From: Lepus europaeus | Lineage: Eukaryota; Chordata; Mammalia; Lagomorpha; Leporidae | Direction: 5' to 3' | NCBI RefSeq assembly: GCF_033115175.1 | Contig: NC_084834.1 | Span: 78,078,462-78,142,461, forward strand | DNA: 64,000 nt | Part shown: positions 57,960-64,000 of the stretch, piece after piece | How positions within the stretch are numbered: the first letter of the stretch is position 1 | Layout of the letters: each line of letters opens with the position of its first letter | Translations under genes and position numbers: made by a program | Notes under the pieces: model-generated | What the model was told of the DNA's origin: nothing | What the model saw: only the letters and a program-made list of their open reading frames with translations | Databases searched by the model: none

Positions 57960-58245
57960 ATAACTGCCATACTGAAGTGTCTGGATTCCAGTCCAGGCTC
58001 TGCTTCTGGATCCAGCTTCCTGATCATCCTCAGAGTGGGAAATAGCAAGTGACGACTCCAGTGCCTGGGTCCCTGCAACCCATGTGGGAAACCCAGATTG
58101 AGTTCCTGGTTCCTGGCTTTAGCCTGGCCCAGTCTCCTGGAAGCTGTAGGAGTTTGAAGAGTGAACCAGTGGATGGAAGATCTTATTCTCTTTCTCTCTT
58201 TCTCCTTCAAATAAAAATAAATAAATCAATAATTTTTTTAAAATC
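57960..58245 (+). mobile_element. C-repeat SINE, 5'-truncated
   Basis: Begins inside the body (AACTGCCATACTGAAGTG) and ends with CTTCAAATAAAAATAAATAA. Confidence 0.8.
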
Positions 58246-58249
58246 CTGG

Positions 58250-58975
58250 AAAAACTAATCAAATTTTTACATTTTAAAATAAGCCTCTAAAAATAAGGAA
58301 ATGAGACTAAATCAATCAAATTAAAAGATTTTAAAGACCAAGAATATTAAATTTTGGCTTGAATACAGATTCTTATGCAATTGTTCAAAAGTTATGATAC
58401 ATCCACATAATAAAAAGAGCTTCACATATTAAATCATTTGTATAACCATTGTGACAGAAAGCTCAAAAGTGCTAAACAGTATTAATCCTATAATATTGTT
58501 TGTACAAAAAATTCTGGAAGTAAATAAGTTACTATTCATAGTTATCTCTGGGTAGTTGTATTTTGCTATTTTTATTATCAGTATTTTCTGCTATTTCAAC
58601 AATAAATATGCATTGTTTTCCAAAATGTTAATATCATATTAACAAAATTTTGAGTTGTTTTCATAATTTCTACCAAGATAAAACCTTTCTGAGGAAATTA
58701 TTTACTTCAAATATTTTTCTATCAACAAGAGTTTACTGAGATTTCAAGGAATATTACTGTACATATCTCACTGAGAACCATATGTAGTGTGTATATTCTG
58801 ATTGGATGTTTGATTTCTTCAGAATTTCTTGTGTTTAAGGCAACTGTCACAAACACTTTGTTTTCAGTAGATGCTAGATGTTTCCATAGATGTTCCCATC
58901 GTTTCCTTTAAGCTGCAGCTTTTTGTTCACTTTGTGAATAATAAATTTCATTTATTTACTTTTCCACTGGTCTTT
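58250..58975. other. AT-rich unique sequence
   Basis: Very AT-rich, no landmarks. Confidence 0.4.
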
Positions 58976-58979
58976 TTTT

Positions 58980-59332
58980 TTAAAAAGATTTATTTGTTTA
59001 TTTGAAAAGCAGAGTGACAGAGAGAGAGAGAGAGAGAGAGAGAGGCAGATACAGAAAGAGAGAGAGAGAGAGAGATCTTTCATTACAGGTTCATTCCCTC
59101 AATGGATGCAAGAGCTGGGGCTGGGACAGGCTGAAGCCAGGACCCAGGAACTCTATCCAGGTCTCCCATGTGGGTGGCAGGGACCCAGGTACTTGGGAAA
59201 TTTTCTGCTTCCCCAGGCACATTAGCAGGACGTTTGATTGGAAGTAGAGCCACCAGGGTACAAACTGCTGCTCTGATACAGATGCTGGTGTCACATGCAG
59301 GCAGCTTAGCCCGCTGTGCCACAATGCCAGCC
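58980..59332 (-). mobile_element. C-repeat SINE with long (GA)n
   Basis: AAAAAGATTTATTTGTTTATTTG, (GA)n at 59,018-59,075, ends CACAATGCCAGCC. Confidence 0.88.
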
Positions 59333-59339
59333 TTGGTCC

Positions 59340-60250
59340 CTATTTCTGTTCTTATGCTAATACCATGCTGTTTTGATTATTTTAGGTTTGTAACTTATTT
59401 TGAAATCACAAACATGATGCCACCAGATTTGTGCTTTCTCAAGATTACTTTGGCTATGCCAAACATTTTGTGGTTCTATATGAATTTTAGGAATGTTTGT
59501 TCTATTTCTATAAAAGATGTCCTTGGACTTTGATTGAATCTGTACATATCTTTGGTTAATATAGACATTTTGACAATATTAGTTCTTCCAATCCATGCAC
59601 ACAAGATAACTTTACTATTTAAAAAAATTTCCTTCTGTCAATATTTTGTAGTCTTCAGTATATACATATTTTACTTTCTTTGTTACATTTATTCATATTA
59701 AATATTGAAATTTAATATGAATTAAATATGGAAAATTTTGATTTTAAAACATTTCTTATGTATTTGATGGGGGGTGAGAGAATGCTCTAATATGCTGACT
59801 CACTCCCCAGAGCCTGGGAGCCAGGAATTTGATCCAGGTCTTCCAGGTGGGTGGCAGGAATCCAACTGCTTGAGCCATCACTGCTGCCCCCTGCCCCCTG
59901 GTCTGTGTTAGCACTGGATTCAGGAGCCAGCTAGGTATTGATCCCATTGATCCCAGTTTCTCCTGTGCTGGACATGGGCATGTTAACTACTAAGCCAAAT
60001 ACCCACTCTTTGATTTCTTTCTTGGGTAATTAATTGCTAATGTTTAGAAATACATTGGTTTTTGTATCCTGAAACTTGCCTGAATTTGTTCATTAGTTCT
60101 AAAGGTGGCATCTTCAGGGTTTTTAATATACAGAATCATATCATCTGCAAACAGAGACAATTTCACTTTTTCAAATTTGGATGCCATTTTCTATCTTTTT
60201 CTTGCCTAATTGCTGTGGGTAGGACTTCCAGAAGTATGCTGATCAGAAGT
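59340..60250 (-). mobile_element. Ancient L1 ORF2 fragment interrupted by a SINE
   Basis: Minus-strand ORF2 landmarks: ACCATGCTGTTTTGATTA, CTTTGGCTATGCCAAAC, and ATCATATCATCTGCAAACAG at 60,136-60,155. It is interrupted by a decayed SINE at about 59,765-60,005. Confidence 0.75.
59765..60005 (-). mobile_element. C-repeat SINE, decayed
   Basis: CTGACTCACTCCCCAGAGCC to TAAGCCAAATACCC; splits an ancient L1. Confidence 0.65.
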
Positions 60251-60255
60251 GTCCA

Positions 60256-60592
60256 GAGCAGGTGTTGGGCACAGCAGTTAAGATGCTACTTGGGACACCC
60301 AGATCCTAAATCGAAGTGCCAGCTCCACTCCCAATTCCCGTTTCCTTCTAAGACAGACCAAGGAGATAGCACTGATGGTTCAAGCGGTGTGTTCCTGTTA
60401 CCCACATGGTAGACTTGGATTGAGTTCTTGGCTTCTGTCTTCAGACTGGCCCATTCCCAGCTGTTACTGGCACCTGGGGAGTGAACTAGGCAATAGGAGA
60501 GCTTGCTGTCTCTCTCTCTCTCTCTCTCTCTCCCTTTGCTCTCTTTTCCTCTGCCTTTCAAACAAATTAAATAAATAAAAACCTTAATAAAG
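60256..60592 (+). mobile_element. C-repeat SINE
   Basis: CAGGTGTTGGGCACAGCAG to CCTTTCAAACAAATTAAATAAA, with (CT)n at 60,508-60,530. Confidence 0.87.
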
Positions 60593-60599
60593 TGGCAAG

Positions 60600-63240
60600 A
60601 GTGAGTATGCATCTTAGAAATACAGATGAGAATTTAAGTAAGATTTATGTAGATCTTACATAATTTTCAAGGTTCCTTTCCTAGAGACCTCCTTTCACAC
60701 ATTCTGCACAGCCAAACTATGCCCCACGGTTTGTGCCTTCCAGAAAGGCATTCCTCCACTTGGAATTATTTTCTCCTCACACACCTCTTGTCCAAATAAT
60801 GTTGTCTCCTTCACAGATGTTTCCCAATCACACTGGTTTGACTTCTCTGACTATGCTTTCCTAAGCTTCTAATAAAGGATTCATCTGATTTTTCCCTATA
60901 TGATCTTCTAGGTTTCCTGAAAGGAGAAAGGAGCTCTCTTATCTTACTGTTTTTGTGGCTGGCCTCATTCAGCAATAGTTGTCTCAACTGCATTTCTTAA
61001 AGGAAGGAAGAAGGAAGCCTTCCTCTATGTCTCCTATCTTCCCATCTCATTCAGAACTTTTCTTAAGCTTTAATAAAAGACAAGGACCACAATTCCCAAT
61101 CTATTTTTCCTATGTAGATCACTAAATCTCACATAGAAAACATCCTCTGCAGAAACCCAGCAGGACCTGGTTCTCATCTTTACCAGTTTTTATTTTAACT
61201 GCCTGGCACAACTGTATCATAGCTTCTTTTAAATCTTATAGGAACAGGATGTGATGGACAGCTTTTATTTTCTATTGTTCTTAAGCAAAGTATGCCAAGG
61301 GTTGGGCACATTCTCTGATAAATTTTGAATATCTACAGTAAGAGGAGTAAACATGCATTCTGCTCACACCTCTTTAAGATCCTCTATTGGTAAATGATAC
61401 ATATTTCCCTTTTATTTGTTCGTGAAACTTAGAAGGAAGCTTGTCCTTTGTATCCTAAATCAAAGCAAAAGAATGTTGTGCTTGAATTTCATTGTGGACC
61501 CACATTGTTTGCCCTGACAAAGCAATAAAAAGAGACAAAACACTCTCTTCCTCCCTCTTTCCTAGGAAGAGCGACAGCTTGTTCCCGGGAGGCTCAATTG
61601 TGATCTGTAGTCGGGCGGCCTTTCATTAATGAGTGAGTTACTCTAGCTCTGAGTTGCAGAGTTTTGGGCAATCAAGGATTGTCTTTCAGGCAGAGGGTTG
61701 AGCACAGAATGGAACTACTGGAGTAGCAATTCTCTTTAAAGCCAATGTAAAGAAGAGCTAATGCTGTAGTTGGTTAAATATAACTTATAAGCTACCCAGA
61801 CAACAAACTTGATTGTATCTGTTTTGCCACCAGGCATGTGTCTTGTCCTAGACTATTCTATAAAACTGTCATAGGCTTTTATCTAAGAACACAGATGAGA
61901 GCATTTTATAAATCTTGGTATGAAGCTTTCTCAAAAGTCCACAATTTTATTTTTAATGTCTTCTCTGAGATAATAGCTAGCTAAGGTTTTGTTTATTGGT
62001 TGGTTGGTTGATTTTTTTCAACATCAGTGTAATTAAATTTTAATCTAGTTTTCTGACTATATAACTTGCACAATTTCTGCATTTTGGTGGTGAGAAGAGT
62101 TTTGTCTATAGCCTAGTTAAATGTTCAAAAAAAGAACATGGTCTCTGTTGGTAGGGTAAGTAGCACATACAATTTTGCCTCATTAACTTTATTACTCAGA
62201 ATCCTCACATACCAAGTAAGTATATGTCTGACCATGAGTGAATAATGTGCGTGTGAATCACCTGAGCATCTTGTTAGACCGTAGATTCTGCTTCAGTATA
62301 TGTGAGAGGGGCTCCAAGATTCTGCTCCTCTAATGAGTTCCCCAGTGATGCACATGCTACCCACCTGTGGACCTTGTTTTGCGTGGCAGGGGCTTAAGCA
62401 AGATGTTGTTAGTATTTTGTAACTTAGTACCTAGGCATCCTCATGCAGAGATGTCCAACCCATATGCATTTCTATCCCTTGGAGTAGGTTGCAACTTTCA
62501 AGTTTCCACTAAGTGCTTACTTTTCTAACTTTCTCCATAATTCTAACTTTTAAAATATTACATTACTTAATGCCAGAGCATTTCATGAGTAAGCATTTTT
62601 TCTTTTACCAATATAAAATGATCCCCTCTCTCAGGTCTGTATCTTCTTTGCCTTCATTTATACTCTGCATGATGTTTATTAAACCATTCTGATTTCTTTT
62701 TTGTCTGAATTTTCCCAGCATGTACCTAAAACATAATAGATATTAAATAGCTATCAGTTAAATGAATTAAGTTGTCATCAACTATCAGATTATTATTGAC
62801 CTTCATCATTTTGTTTCAAGAAATCTCTGTCTCTGTTTCTCCTTTCTCTGTCTGTCTTAATTTATTCTAGGACTTCTTGATGAATATCTCGAGTTCGCAC
62901 CCCAGATTTCTGATTTGATGTCAGGAGTATCACTTATAGTCCTTAGTACTTCTAGATGGAGGGGTTTAGTTTTAGTTTTGCTTTTCACTATTTTCTCTCT
63001 TTTTTACTTTTACTTATATAAGTTTCCCATTCAGTTGGCTGTCATTTGTGTCTTCTTAGCCTAATGGTTCAAAGTACTCATTTCATGGAGGCTACATCAT
63101 TCCTACACTTAGCGAAGACCTATGAAACAATTGCTTTCTAAAGTTAGAATTTGCTTCTTATATAAAGTTATTTTCTCTTACATTTTGAGATAGTCCACCC
63201 TTCTCTTAAGTATCTACTATAAGCTCTATTTCATTTTTTT
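60600..63240. other. Unique sequence with MER5A; no gene seen
   Basis: Contains a less AT-rich block at 61,500-61,640 discussed under findings; otherwise no exon or RNA gene recognised. Confidence 0.4.
62240..62410 (+). mobile_element. MER5A-like hAT DNA transposon fossil
   Basis: GAATCACCTGAGCATCTTGTTAG and CAGTGATGCACATGCTACCCAC follow the MER5A consensus in order. Confidence 0.75.
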
Positions 63241-63244
63241 TCTC

Positions 63245-63577
63245 ATTTAAAAAATATTTATTTTATTTATTTGAAAGGCAGAATTACAGAGAGAAAATAG
63301 GGAGAGAGGGACAGTGAAATCTTCCCTCCCCTGGTTCACTTTCCATATGGCCACAGTGGCCAGGGCTGGGCCAGGCCTAAGCCAGGAGCCAGGAGCTTCA
63401 TCTGGGTCTCCCACGTGGGTGTAGGGACCCAAGGACTTGAGTAATCTACTGATTTCCCAGGTGCACTCGCAGGGAGCTGGATCAGAAGTGGAGCAGCTGT
63501 GACTCGAATCAGTGCCCATTTGGGATACTGGCATTGCAGGTGGCAGCTTAACCCCACAGGCCACAGTGCCAGCTCCC
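63245..63577 (-). mobile_element. C-repeat SINE
   Basis: AAAAAATATTTATTTTATTTATTTG to CACAGTGCCAGCTCCC. Confidence 0.9.
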
Positions 63578-64000
63578 ATTTACTTTATCTTAAATGACTG
63601 ATAATACATTTGTCAAAAGCTGGGATGAATACAGCAGTGTTAAGTTTCTGTTCTGTGCACTTAGGAGTTTGTTTCATAGCTCAAGCAAAATATCTAATTT
63701 ATGAGCACAGTTCCTAGCTCATGTTTAGCAGTGAAACTACCACAAAGTATGAAGTTCTTTATGAACAACATAACACATGGGACTAGGACTCCTCATGAAT
63801 TTTTCTAATGTGCTAACTGTAGCCACATTTGCAATACTTTCCTTAGGTTGCTAAGCATATCAGATGGCTTTTACTTTCTCCAGACCCCTGTCATACAACG
63901 TATCACATTCATGGAAAAGCCTGCATGGAGAAAAGGAAGCACTGATATTGCAAGATCTGGCTAGGGAGAGTAGAATAATTCTAAAGGGGTAGGGAGAGTT

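Overview
This is non-coding mammalian DNA, almost certainly from a lagomorph (rabbit or hare). The main clue is about 40 copies of the lagomorph C-repeat SINE. This is a tRNA-derived element of about 330 bp that ends in a CT-rich tract and an (AAATA)n tail. Rabbit-type L1 copies sharing one distinctive 3' UTR support the same reading. I found no intact multi-exon gene. Most of the window is layered retrotransposons over old unique sequence.

Gene remnants. Three decayed exons of the medium-chain zinc alcohol dehydrogenase (ADH) family lie on the + strand: exon 5 at about 6.5 kb, exon 6 at about 9.7 kb and an exon 3 at about 26.7 kb. They have intron-like flanks, so they are unprocessed duplicates, and the window probably lies in or beside the ADH gene cluster. 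Exon 3 lies downstream of exons 5 and 6, so at least two pseudogene copies (or one rearranged copy) are present. Two processed retrocopies have target-site duplications (TSDs): GOLT1B (16.6-19.5 kb, minus, full-length ORF preserved) and RPS3A (44.4-45.2 kb, minus, disrupted by an 8-bp deletion).

Layout. 0-6 kb: ancient L1 and SINEs, including a SINE nested in another SINE's tail. 6.5-10 kb: ADH exons 5 and 6, with a Tigger-like DNA transposon carrying a small MITE between them. 12.2-14 kb: a gammaretrovirus-type LTR, a second possible LTR, and a match to the CTCF consensus. 16.6-19.5 kb: GOLT1B retrocopy. 21.3-26.6 kb: old L1 broken by a younger 5'-truncated L1 with an unusually long TSD. 26.7 kb: ADH exon 3. 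28.3-30.2 kb: internally deleted old L1. 30.7-35.8 kb: a complete L1-framed element with an intact ORF1, no ORF2, and a degraded retroviral gag/protease segment inside. 36.8-38.3 kb: L1 fragments, a SINE and a solo LTR. 38-64 kb: mostly unique sequence with SINEs, L2/MIR/MER5A fossils, the RPS3A retrocopy and a second solo LTR of the same family.

The most notable item is the ORF1-only L1/ERV chimera at 30,670-35,808. It is bounded by a 17-bp TSD, so it appears to have been retrotransposed as one unit. Family names for repeats come from my recognition of consensus features, not from a database search.
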